From: Nitrosopumilales archaeon
Lineage (GTDB): Archaea; Thermoproteota; Nitrososphaeria; Nitrososphaerales; Nitrosopumilaceae
Direction: 5' to 3'
NCBI GenBank assembly: GCA_007280465.1
Contig: QYPM01000016.1
Location: forward strand, 1 to 62,602
DNA: 62,602 bases
The notes beneath the pieces were generated by a model that searched no databases, had not been told where the DNA came from, and saw only the letters and a list, made by a program, of their open reading frames with translations. Shown in pieces: positions 19,389 to 27,808 of the stretch; positions within the stretch are counted from its first letter, which is position 1, and every line of letters starts with the position of its first letter. A program made the translations under genes and the position numbers.

Positions 19389-19476
19389 GAACCGTTGCTG
19401 AAAAGTAAGGTTACGAAACGTTGCTGAAAAAAATATTTGATGGTCCGACATGCGAAGGTTTAGGCAGCAACGGTTC
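19389..19476. repeat. Direct plus inverted repeat cluster
   Basis: gaaccgttgctgaaaa (19389-19404), gaaacgttgctgaaaa (19415-19430), inverted cagcaacggttc (19465-19476). Confidence 0.75.
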
Positions 19477-19509
19477 AGATATTATTAAAATATAATAGAT
19501 GCACACATA

Positions 19510-19523
19510 GAAATTGCTAAATC
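19510..19523 (+). promoter_or_regulatory. Shared 14-mer promoter-position motif, copy 3
   Basis: gaaattgctaaatc, 24 nt before TTG 19548. Confidence 0.6.
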
Positions 19524-19547
19524 ATTGCATCAAGCTAAGATTGTGAA

Positions 19548-19745
19548 TTGGAAAATAAAACTTGGTCCATCATATCGGTAAGCTTGCTGGGTCTTTCGGC
19601 ATTATCATTTTTTATCATGCGCAGTTATCAATCGCCTATTGCAGGATGGGGAGCAGTGGTGTTTGGTTTTGCGTCAATTATTATAATGATAACTAGTGGA
19701 TTGCGAAGATTAAGAGAGAACAAAATTGCCAAGTCTCAGAATTGA
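19548..19745 (+). CDS. Small two-TM membrane protein
   Basis: 65-aa hydrophobic ORF, TTG start. Confidence 0.55.
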   Translation: MENKTWSIISVSLLGLSALSFFIMRSYQSPIAGWGAVVFGFASIIIMITSGLRRLRENKIAKSQN

Positions 19746-19824
19746 AAAGACTAGCGATTTTACCTAATAGATTGATTCAAAGATAACATCTGAGATATAC
19801 TATCATGGAACAAGTGTTGGCATA

Positions 19825-20241
19825 ATGGGGCTATTTGGTAGTAAAAAGACTGAATTTTGTACCATATGTGATAAACAGGTCTCTCGTGCAAGCAAGCCCA
19901 AAAAGGAGTGGAATGTCAAGGGGCCATTATGTACAGATTGCTTTGTAAATTTGATGAAAAAGCCTCACCCAAAGCCAAAGAATCCTGATGATAAATGCGT
20001 CATCTGTGGTGCCGAGCCGGGTGGGCTGTATCTATGGAAGCCAAAAAAAGAGTGGGATCTAAGGGGATGGCTTTGTGAGCCTTGTTTTAATGGAAAAGAA
20101 AAGGAAGACAATGAGTTGAAGAAAAATTGTGTTTTGTGTAATGCAAAACTTGGTTTTGTTGCACGTCGAGCAAAAAAAGAATGGAATGTGAAAGGATTTG
20201 TTTGCAAAGATTGTTGGAAGATTCAAGAATCTAAAGAATAG
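19825..20241 (+). CDS. Triple zinc-ribbon repeat protein
   Basis: Three tandem C-x2-C...KKEW(N/D)(V/L)(K/R)G-x-(L/V)C-x2-C modules. Confidence 0.7.
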   Translation: MGLFGSKKTEFCTICDKQVSRASKPKKEWNVKGPLCTDCFVNLMKKPHPKPKNPDDKCVICGAEPGGLYLWKPKKEWDLRGWLCEPCFNGKEKEDNELKKNCVLCNAKLGFVARRAKKEWNVKGFVCKDCWKIQESKE

Positions 20242-20261
20242 ATGTCAATGGGTAGTTTGAG

Positions 20262-20576
20262 ATGAAAGACAGACACTTGTGGTTTCTAGTATTTGCTGTT
20301 GGATTTTTTTGTCTAATGATTATAATCAGCTTTTTTGATAGGGAATCCATTGACAAAATTTTACTAGACCTGTATGGGTGGACAGTCATTGTTACTATTG
20401 GAACTGTGGCATATTATGGAATATTGTATGTTAGAAACAGAAAAGAGGTGTTGCAAGCTGGAGAATATAAAAAAATATTAAAAATTGTAATTATAATTTT
20501 GATTGGGCTATTTGTTATTCCAGCTGTGATTAATTTTGGTTTTGGCAAGCCATCATTTTATTTTAATAAGATTTGA
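20262..20576 (+). CDS. Small membrane protein
   Basis: 104-aa ORF, three hydrophobic segments. Confidence 0.5.
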   Translation: MKDRHLWFLVFAVGFFCLMIIISFFDRESIDKILLDLYGWTVIVTIGTVAYYGILYVRNRKEVLQAGEYKKILKIVIIILIGLFVIPAVINFGFGKPSFYFNKI

Positions 20577-20651
20577 GAAAACTAGGATGTTTTGGTAGGC
20601 TTGAAGCTAGATCAGGAATAACGATAAATATTTGATGATAGAATTACAATC

Positions 20652-20816
20652 ATGGGAATTTTAAACAAAGTTAAAGACCTTGCACAGAAGGGCGCTGAAA
20701 AAGGAGTAGACCTTGGAAAAAAAGGCATTGAGAAAGGTACAGAATTAGGCGTAAAAGGATACAAAGGTGCCAAGGAATCTGCGAAAAAGGGTTACGAAAA
20801 AGCCAAGAAAGAATAA
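20652..20816 (+). CDS. LEA-like amphipathic repeat small protein
   Basis: 54-aa ORF missing from track: MGILNKVKDLAQKGAEKGVDLGKKGIEKGTELGVKGYKGAKESAKKGYEKAKKE. Confidence 0.6.
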   Translation: MGILNKVKDLAQKGAEKGVDLGKKGIEKGTELGVKGYKGAKESAKKGYEKAKKE

Positions 20817-20817
20817 T

Positions 20818-21060
20818 TTGTCTACTTTTTCTGGAAACAATAAAACACGAAAAAGACTTGTACGCCCTACAAAAATACAAGTTGCACGAAGTCAGAATTT
20901 CGTGTGCGATGGGTGTAAGGGGCAGATAACAAGTGACGATGTGTATGATATTCATCATAAAGATGGAGATTCCTCTAACTATAACATTACAAATCTAAAA
21001 GTAGCGCACGTTAAATGTCACAAAGTAATCAATAACAAAAAGAAAAAGGGTAAAAAATAA
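20818..21060 (+). CDS. HNH endonuclease-like protein
   Basis: Likely TTG start inside ORF 20767..21060; FVCDGCKGQITSDDVYDIHHKDGDSSNYNITNLKVAHVKCHK. Confidence 0.75.
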   Translation: MSTFSGNNKTRKRLVRPTKIQVARSQNFVCDGCKGQITSDDVYDIHHKDGDSSNYNITNLKVAHVKCHKVINNKKKKGKK

Positions 21061-21074
21061 CCCTCGGCAATTTT

Positions 21075-21100
21075 CTAAAGTGTTTGAATTGAATGATGAT
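21075..21100 (+). repeat. 26-bp direct repeat, copy 1
   Basis: ctaaagtgtttgaattgaatgatgat, identical at 22129-22154. Confidence 0.9.
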
Positions 21101-21134
21101 GTCGTTGATATAGTCAAAAACATATCAATGACTA

Positions 21135-21989
21135 ATGCCAAACGCTATTCGTACTAGTACAATTTTTTTATCCCTTGTAATATTTGCAACTTTGATTACA
21201 ACTTTTGCATTTGGACAAACAGCATATGAAATTGATATTTCAAAAGGTGCCGGATTTTCAGCTTATGGCAAATGTGTGACTACAAAGAATTGCTTTTACC
21301 CCAATCCACTTAGTATTACTACAGGATCCACAGTAATTTGGAGAAATACTGACAAGGTAGGTCATTTTGTAGTAAGTGGTAAGTCAAATGATAATAATGC
21401 CGAAAGTGTTTTTGACAGTCATGGAGTAATTCGGTCTGGAAATACATTTCAGTTTACATTTGTAAATGCTGGCACATATGATTATCACTGCTCAGCTCAT
21501 CCATGGATGATAGGTCAGGTCATTGTCGGTAGTGTTTCCAATGTGACAACTACGCCTATAAAACAAAAGACCGATGTACAACCAACCCAAGTAAAACAAA
21601 CATGTGATGCAACACTCTGGAATCATGTATACCATCCACAAAGATTGAAGGTAATAGATCCATGTAAGACTGTAACTGGCGTAATCCAAAGTATCAAGAA
21701 AGAAGCAGACGGTGATTATCATATACAGTTAAAGTTAGACGCTCAATTTTCTAATTTAGTAAATTCTGCAAATGTCAAGTATCAACATGGATATCTTGTG
21801 CTTGAGCCCGTCTGCCAGAATATAGTAACACAAAATGATGCAAAATCTGCATGTCTAAATTATAAAAGTATGCTAACAATACCGCCAAAAGGTAATCATG
21901 TTACAGTAACTGGTACATACGTTCTTGATCTACAGCATGATAGTTGGGCTGAGATTCATCCAATATCTAGCATTCAAATAATTCATTAA
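21135..21989 (+). CDS. Secreted cupredoxin (plastocyanin-like) domain protein
   Basis: Signal peptide; TDKVGHFVVSG...GTYDYHCSAHPWMIGQVIV type-1 Cu ligands. Confidence 0.85.
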   Translation: MPNAIRTSTIFLSLVIFATLITTFAFGQTAYEIDISKGAGFSAYGKCVTTKNCFYPNPLSITTGSTVIWRNTDKVGHFVVSGKSNDNNAESVFDSHGVIRSGNTFQFTFVNAGTYDYHCSAHPWMIGQVIVGSVSNVTTTPIKQKTDVQPTQVKQTCDATLWNHVYHPQRLKVIDPCKTVTGVIQSIKKEADGDYHIQLKLDAQFSNLVNSANVKYQHGYLVLEPVCQNIVTQNDAKSACLNYKSMLTIPPKGNHVTVTGTYVLDLQHDSWAEIHPISSIQIIH

Positions 21990-22027
21990 AAATCTACAAT
22001 ATCGGCAAGTTCACAAAAGTTACTAGT

Positions 22028-22166
22028 TAATCTTAATGCTGATCAGAAAAGATTTTGGCTAGAATCTTTGAAGAATGTTAAAGACAAGACAAGGAATCGA
22101 AGTTTTCCGTTAAACCCTCAGAGATTTCCTAAAGTGTTTGAATTGAATGATGATTATGAGATTTAG
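22028..22166 (+). pseudogene. Gene 3'-end remnant
   Basis: Open frame without start: NLNADQKRFWLESLKNVKDKTRNRSFPLNPQRFPKVFELNDDYEI*; second fragment NPRQFSKVFELNDD... at 21060. Confidence 0.45.
22129..22154 (+). repeat. 26-bp direct repeat, copy 2
   Basis: Identical to 21075-21100. Confidence 0.9.
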
Positions 22167-22201
22167 AGTATTTTTAGTATTACAAGGTAGAGATTATTGA
22201 A

Positions 22202-22540
22202 CTAACATTTACCATCAATCTTACAACTAGTTGTAGTCGTGGGTTTTAATTTACTGCATTTTATTTCAAGCGCCTGACCTTTCTCTTTTGCCTTAAGGAG
22301 TATTGCCTTATCATAATCTATCACATCAGTGTGAGAGGAGTGATATTGTAAATCATATTCTAGTTTTTTTGTCAGATCCATTACTTTTTGAAGTTGATCT
22401 TTAATCTGTTTATCACATGACTTTATAGCAGGATTTATTTGCGCATCTTTTTTCTGAATCGTCCCAAAAGCAGATTCAGATAATGCGAGAGAGTTGGCAA
22501 TCAGAAAACTTGATAGTAAAATTGCAATGAATTTTAACAA
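22202..22540 (-). CDS. Secreted hypothetical protein
   Basis: 112-aa ORF, signal peptide, two terminal Cys. Confidence 0.5.
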   Translation of the reverse strand: MLKFIAILLSSFLIANSLALSESAFGTIQKKDAQINPAIKSCDKQIKDQLQKVMDLTKKLEYDLQYHSSHTDVIDYDKAILLKAKEKGQALEIKCSKLKPTTTTSCKIDGKC

Positions 22541-22618
22541 TATTTGGTAAAACTCATTTGATCAGTTAAAGTTATTGTAGTACATTCAGATTTTGAATTA
22601 ATGTTATACGTTTGAAAC

Positions 22619-22708
22619 AATTTCCAACAAATCATAACGCAAGTAATTATCTAGTTAGCTTCAGTTTTTACTCACAAAGGGGGGCTTCTATTTTTATTCG
22701 CTGTCGAC
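22619..22708. repeat. Relic duplicate of the EF-2 3' end/downstream region
   Basis: aatttccaacaaatcataa...ggggggcttctatttttattcgctgtcgac aligns to 24539-24629 (19/19 at one end, about 25/30 at the other). Confidence 0.7.
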
Positions 22709-22877
22709 AAAAAGACAACCCCCCTTAATCGTGCCTGTAAATTTCCGTAATGACTAGAATTATGATGATTGTGTGATTTAATTTTAGTAAAAAAAAGAAT
22801 TGAAGTTTAAGTTGTCTATCAGAGTGTTCAAAGCGATCATCCAAGGGTTCATCCTGAGTGGCGTACAAGAATATTAA

Positions 22878-23300
22878 ATGACCCTCAGGATACTAATTGC
22901 AGAAGACTATAAGGAACTTGCAGACTCGTATCGAATGGTATTAGAAGGTAGGGGTCATGCAGTGACGATAACAAGCAATGGTATAGAATGTTCAGGTGTG
23001 TACAAACAATACTCTAAACAGTTTGATGGAACAGTTAAACCATATTTTGATGTGGTTATACTAGACCAAAAGATGCCCGGAATGGATGGTATCGAGACTG
23101 CAAAAGAGATACAAAAAGTAAATCCTAAACAAAAAATAATATTCATAACAGGTAATGGTATGGACGTATTACAAAAACTTGGACAACTTTCAGAGAATGC
23201 GGCAGTAGTGAATAAACCATTTACCGTGCAATCTTTACTTGCAGAGGTCGAGGGAATTGCAGTTACAAAATTCCGTAAAAAGATGAACACCGCCCGATAG
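22878..23300 (+). CDS. CheY-like response regulator
   Basis: RILIAEDYKELADSYRMVLEGRG...FDVVILDQKMPGMDGIETAKEIQ...IIFITGNG...VVNKPFT. Confidence 0.9.
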   Translation: MTLRILIAEDYKELADSYRMVLEGRGHAVTITSNGIECSGVYKQYSKQFDGTVKPYFDVVILDQKMPGMDGIETAKEIQKVNPKQKIIFITGNGMDVLQKLGQLSENAAVVNKPFTVQSLLAEVEGIAVTKFRKKMNTAR

Positions 23301-23435
23301 CATCTTCACATTAATTGTCAAAAACCACTATCTAGTAATCTACTTAAACACTAGTGTTAACACCATCGAAATTACTTTTGATATTCCCTGAAACAAATTA
23401 TTCAGTTCCGTTTTCTTTTCCAGAGTTTGATTCTG

Positions 23436-24191
23436 CTAAAATTTAATATTATTCTTGTCTGATTTTTTTTTCTCTGCATTTCGAGCATTTTTACGTCTAA
23501 TATCAACAATTCCAAAAACAATTAACGAAATTATTCCTGAAATTACCAAGACCGCAATTGAAAATGAGATATAGTCATCAAAGAAGAGTTTGGTCTTAAA
23601 CCATGCAGTGGGAAGTATAGTGATAAAATCTAACAGTTTGAAATCCTCAATCTCTCCTACTGCCAGACTATATTTTCCTCCAGTTCCTTGTGTATCAAAA
23701 ACTAACAAGTAATACGTACCATCTGCCGGGATACTAGTCCTCACCTCTTGTCGTAACCAGTAAGTTACCTGTCCAAACGGTTCATAAAATTCCTCTGAAG
23801 GTACAGTCCCATGATATTTGTAAATGTGATTTTTTATTTCATCAGGAAATGTCATATTAGATATTTTCATGTCGTCTGAGAATATGCCAGGACCAACTAG
23901 TACCAGTGTAGGAGTAAAGTTTTCTAAACTTTTTAGTTTAGGTACAACAATCTGGGAATAGAAGTCATCTCCTGCTTTAGCTTGAAATTCATAGAATTTA
24001 ATCCCGTTAGGGGAAATATTTTCGTATATTGCCCATGATATTTTATGATCCGGTATGATCAAAGATGTACTAAATCTGTCATTAGAACCACTTGAATCAA
24101 TTAGTTTATGAGCAGACGCCGGTTGCGGCATCATAATCACAAATATTTCAATAATGAGAATTACAAGTAAAAAATTTCTCAATGATTTCAA
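23436..24191 (-). CDS. Secreted protein with C-terminal TM
   Basis: 251-aa ORF, signal peptide, single C-terminal TM and basic tail. Confidence 0.6.
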   Translation of the reverse strand: MKSLRNFLLVILIIEIFVIMMPQPASAHKLIDSSGSNDRFSTSLIIPDHKISWAIYENISPNGIKFYEFQAKAGDDFYSQIVVPKLKSLENFTPTLVLVGPGIFSDDMKISNMTFPDEIKNHIYKYHGTVPSEEFYEPFGQVTYWLRQEVRTSIPADGTYYLLVFDTQGTGGKYSLAVGEIEDFKLLDFITILPTAWFKTKLFFDDYISFSIAVLVISGIISLIVFGIVDIRRKNARNAEKKKSDKNNIKF

Positions 24192-24314
24192 TCTTTTATG
24201 TTGTGTTAGAACTTGGTATTTATGATTAATTGATAAATCATCTAGTGCTAATAATAAATTATAAAAATTGCGAAATAAAAAGATAGGTGTATTCCTATTG
24301 AAAAAAGATATCTC

Positions 24315-24419
24315 TTAAAATTTGCCCAGGGGATGACCGTTTGTGAAGACCATGTATCCTGCAATAGCAAGGACTACAAATATACCAAGTCCAATTGCAA
24401 TCCATTTGAATATGCTCAT
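24315..24419 (-). CDS. 34-aa single-TM peptide
   Basis: MSIFKWIAIGLGIFVVLAIAGYMVFTNGHPLGKF, uncalled in track. Confidence 0.45.
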   Translation of the reverse strand: MSIFKWIAIGLGIFVVLAIAGYMVFTNGHPLGKF

Positions 24420-24614
24420 AGTTGCGTTGTATGTTAATAGCGCATATAAACAATCATGATTTTTTTTGCAGAGCTTGTTTTACATCGTGTCTAATTATCA
24501 GATTCTGCGGTTCATTGCTAAAATAATGAGAGCTATAGAATTTCCAACAAATCATAATGTTCTACATAACGAGAATGTCGGATTATTTGTGCGTAGATTT
24601 GGGGGATTCCCTTT

Positions 24615-26807
24615 TTACTCGCTGTCGACGTATTCGTCGGGAGTTGGCACTTCTGGTGCAAGTCCCTTTCTCTTTCTAATATCAGCAATTACTTTGGTAA
24701 GAATTGAGTTTGGAACAGGAGTCCATGACTTGAAGTGAGTGTTCCACATTGCACGTCCTGCTGTCTGTCCACGCATTATCTCAGACAAGTCAAATGTTTC
24801 AGACGCTGGAAGTTCTCCAGATATTATATGAATGACACCTTTTTGTTCCATGTTTAGTACCTTGCCTCTCTTGCCAGATATTACACCTGCAACGTTACCA
24901 ATCATATCTTGTGGTACACGAACCTCGATTCCAAGCATTGGTTCAAGCAATACAGGCTGTGCCAAAAGCATTGCTCCGGTACAGACTCTTCGAGAAGCAG
25001 GTCCTAGTTGTGACAGACCTCGATGAGCTGGATCCTCGTGTGGAACAAAGTGTGTAAATGTAAACTTGGCGCCTCTCACTTGTTCTCTTGCAAGAGGACC
25101 TTCTTTAACAGAATCTTCAAAACCTGATAGTATAGAATCAGTAGACTCTCCAACAAACTGGACACCCTTGGTTCCATCCACCATTACATTACCTCGTATA
25201 TCAAATCTCATAACACGTTTTGCCTCGTCGCCATCCCATCCTGCTTCTTTTAGTAACTTGGCAACTTCCTTTTTGTCCTTGTACTCGTTTAGTGTTCCGT
25301 TTCTTATCATCTCGGCAACTTTATCATCCAATGCCTCTACTTTCATGAAGATCTTGTTGTGTCTGTTAGGGGACTTGGACATGATGGGTCCAGCAGAGCC
25401 ACGAATTGTCTCTCGGTAATTAATCAGTGGCTGCGATGTAACAATTTCCACTTTAGCATCGGCAATCAATGCGGTTGCAATCTCAAGGTGTAGCACACCC
25501 ATTCCAGCAATTATAGTCTCACCAGATTCTTCATTAATTTTTACAATTAAATTAGGATCTTCAATTGTTATACGGTTTAATGCTTCAACAAGTTTTGGTA
25601 AATCTTTAGGATGTTTTGGCTCTACTGCAATTGATACAACCGGCTCTGATACATATTGGATTCCCTCAAATGCTGGGATGCCGGGAATAGAAGATAAAGT
25701 CTGACCTGCTCTTGCATGTTCTAGTCCAAGTAAAGCTGGAATGTTTCCTGCTGCAAGTTGCCCTACCATTTCTCTTTGATTACCCATGAAAAAGTTGACA
25801 GACTGGACTCGACCTTCTCGTTTTGTATCAATCAAATGTATTCTATCACCATCTTTTATCCTTCCAGAAAATAATCTCCCAATTGCGACAGGACCAGCTG
25901 CAGGATCTACTGTCATGTTTACAATCATCATAATGGTAGGGCCGTTATCATCACAGTTCATAAGTGCTTTACCAATATCAGATTCTAAATCTCCCTTCCA
26001 GATTTTTGGAATTCTATATCTTTGTGCAACATCAGGAGAGGGATGATGTTTTACAACCATTCCAAGTACTGCGTCATACAATGGAGCTTTTTCTGCAAGC
26101 TTCTTTACATCGCCGCCTTCAGAATATGCTTCATAAATATCCTTAAACGAAATTCCCTTTTTCTTCATTACATCTGCGTTAAATCCCCACTTGTCTTTTG
26201 CAGAACCAAATGAGACACTGCCGTCCTGAATGCTTACCTTCCATTTTTCCTTGTATTCAGGCTCTGCGTAAATATCAATTAGTCTGTTAAAGTTTGTAAT
26301 AATATCTAGTAGCCACTCTTGCATCTTCTCTGGGGGCAATCTTAGTTCCTTTATGAGACGGTCAATTTTGTTAATATACAAAACAGGTCGCACTCGCTCT
26401 TCTAATGCCTGACGAGTTACGGTTTCAGTCTGGGTCATGATACCTTCAACAGAATCAGATACAACTACTGCACCGTCTATAGCTCTAAGACTTCTTGTGA
26501 CTCTACCAGTAAAGTCAATGTGACCTGGAGTATCTATCATGTTAATCACATATTCTTCGCCGTTTTGTTCATAGAGTAAAGTAACGTTTGCCTGGACAAT
26601 TGTCATCTGTCTGTCTTGTTCAAGTTTCATTGAATCAAGTGCCAAAGCTTGGCCTGCAACAGATGGGCTGATAATTCCACTTGATGCTAAAAGACTGTCA
26701 CTCATTGTAGTCTTGCCGTGATCTACGTGGGCAATGACTCCAAAGTTTCGAATATTTTTCTTATTACCTATAATACTTAGAATCTGATCAGTTGCCTTGA
26801 ATTTCAT
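24615..26807 (-). CDS. fusA: Translation elongation factor EF-2
   Basis: NFGVIAHVDHGKTTMSDSLLASSG, MIDTPGHIDF, YINKIDRLIKELRL; full-length 730 aa. Confidence 0.97.
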   Translation of the reverse strand: MKFKATDQILSIIGNKKNIRNFGVIAHVDHGKTTMSDSLLASSGIISPSVAGQALALDSMKLEQDRQMTIVQANVTLLYEQNGEEYVINMIDTPGHIDFTGRVTRSLRAIDGAVVVSDSVEGIMTQTETVTRQALEERVRPVLYINKIDRLIKELRLPPEKMQEWLLDIITNFNRLIDIYAEPEYKEKWKVSIQDGSVSFGSAKDKWGFNADVMKKKGISFKDIYEAYSEGGDVKKLAEKAPLYDAVLGMVVKHHPSPDVAQRYRIPKIWKGDLESDIGKALMNCDDNGPTIMMIVNMTVDPAAGPVAIGRLFSGRIKDGDRIHLIDTKREGRVQSVNFFMGNQREMVGQLAAGNIPALLGLEHARAGQTLSSIPGIPAFEGIQYVSEPVVSIAVEPKHPKDLPKLVEALNRITIEDPNLIVKINEESGETIIAGMGVLHLEIATALIADAKVEIVTSQPLINYRETIRGSAGPIMSKSPNRHNKIFMKVEALDDKVAEMIRNGTLNEYKDKKEVAKLLKEAGWDGDEAKRVMRFDIRGNVMVDGTKGVQFVGESTDSILSGFEDSVKEGPLAREQVRGAKFTFTHFVPHEDPAHRGLSQLGPASRRVCTGAMLLAQPVLLEPMLGIEVRVPQDMIGNVAGVISGKRGKVLNMEQKGVIHIISGELPASETFDLSEIMRGQTAGRAMWNTHFKSWTPVPNSILTKVIADIRKRKGLAPEVPTPDEYVDSE

Positions 26808-26865
26808 TGTTTAGCTAAATCCTTTTCCAGCCGGTATTAAACGTTTAGAGGAATTACAAAAAAAA

Positions 26866-27771
26866 TTAGTAGATCATGGAAGAACTAGCGTTTCGTAATT
26901 TCTTTTCCTCTACAAAAAAGCATTCTTTTCTATTTTTTATTTTTGCTAAATGTAATGATAATAGTTCTGAAACAAAGATGAAAAAGATCACTTGGCCTAC
27001 TGGATCGTTTGTTTGTGGATCCACAAGTATTGGAACCAGTCCGCATTTTTTTATCTGGTCTACTAGTTTTTGATTATGCTTGTTTGCTTTTTCAAATATT
27101 ATTACGGTATCACCTTTTCTTGATGAAAACAGTCCCATGTGGGAAAACTGTTCTATTCGTTCATAGCGTACATCAGAGCCCAAGACCTCTTGCAATTTTG
27201 CAGCACAAAACATTGCAACTGGCAAGCTGTACAGATTCCCTAAAACATAGACTCTTCCAGATACAGGCTTTTTTGAGGCCTTGAGAGCCATTTGGAATAG
27301 TTTATGAAAATTTGGCATATGAAATTTAGTTACAAGAGAGATGCAGGCAAGAGCACTAGCAAGAAAGCTGATGCTTCCAGCAGTCTGGATTCCAGTGTTT
27401 TCAAACTTTAATGGAATAATATCACCACATGCTTTTCCCAGTCTGCTTGTAGGATTTGCAGTAATTGCAGTGGATGTTTTAGATTTTCTTGCAAGCTTGA
27501 TGTTGGATATTGTATTTCCAGAAATTGATATAAAATACAGACGATGCTTTTGTAAAATTTTCTTGTACTTTGACAAGTCAAGTGGGTCTAGTGCTTTGAC
27601 TCTAAAATTAGAAAAGACTTCGCCTAGTTGTGCAGATGCAAATGAATCCCCAGTTCCACAAAATATCGTCTTTTGTTGCTCTGAGATAGAAATTTGCTTT
27701 TGAGATTGAAATTGTTCCAAGAATTCAAGCTGCATCACAATCTCACTTTCATAGGCAGAAATTGTCGACAC
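26866..27771 (-). CDS. SIS-domain (sugar isomerase-like) protein
   Basis: IFCGTGDSFASAQL, YFISISGNTISNI, TAITANPTSRLGKACG; GTG start at 27771 preferred over ORF end 27855. Confidence 0.7.
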   Translation of the reverse strand: MSTISAYESEIVMQLEFLEQFQSQKQISISEQQKTIFCGTGDSFASAQLGEVFSNFRVKALDPLDLSKYKKILQKHRLYFISISGNTISNIKLARKSKTSTAITANPTSRLGKACGDIIPLKFENTGIQTAGSISFLASALACISLVTKFHMPNFHKLFQMALKASKKPVSGRVYVLGNLYSLPVAMFCAAKLQEVLGSDVRYERIEQFSHMGLFSSRKGDTVIIFEKANKHNQKLVDQIKKCGLVPILVDPQTNDPVGQVIFFIFVSELLSLHLAKIKNRKECFFVEEKKLRNASSSMIY

Positions 27772-27808
27772 AAACTTGATTTTTATAATAGACATAAAAA
27801 TCATCATT

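Noticed and set aside
19224-19451. 75-aa minus-strand ORF
   Set aside because: Antisense to the CWC Cys-rich gene and through the repeat cluster; considered spurious.
19389-19476. CRISPR array
   Set aside because: Only two direct copies with 10-nt spacing plus one inverted copy, and no cas genes.
20818-21060. HNH protein as part of a restriction or defence system
   Set aside because: No methyltransferase, helicase or other defence partner adjacent; a lone HNH domain is not enough.
24466-24738. 90-aa plus-strand ORF crossing the EF-2 3' end
   Set aside because: Overlaps the EF-2 C-terminus and a degenerate repeat; no independent coding signal.
24832-26213. Several plus-strand ORFs (60-117 aa) inside EF-2
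   Set aside because: Antisense shadows of a strongly conserved gene; compositions follow the complementary EF-2 frame and no family motif is visible.
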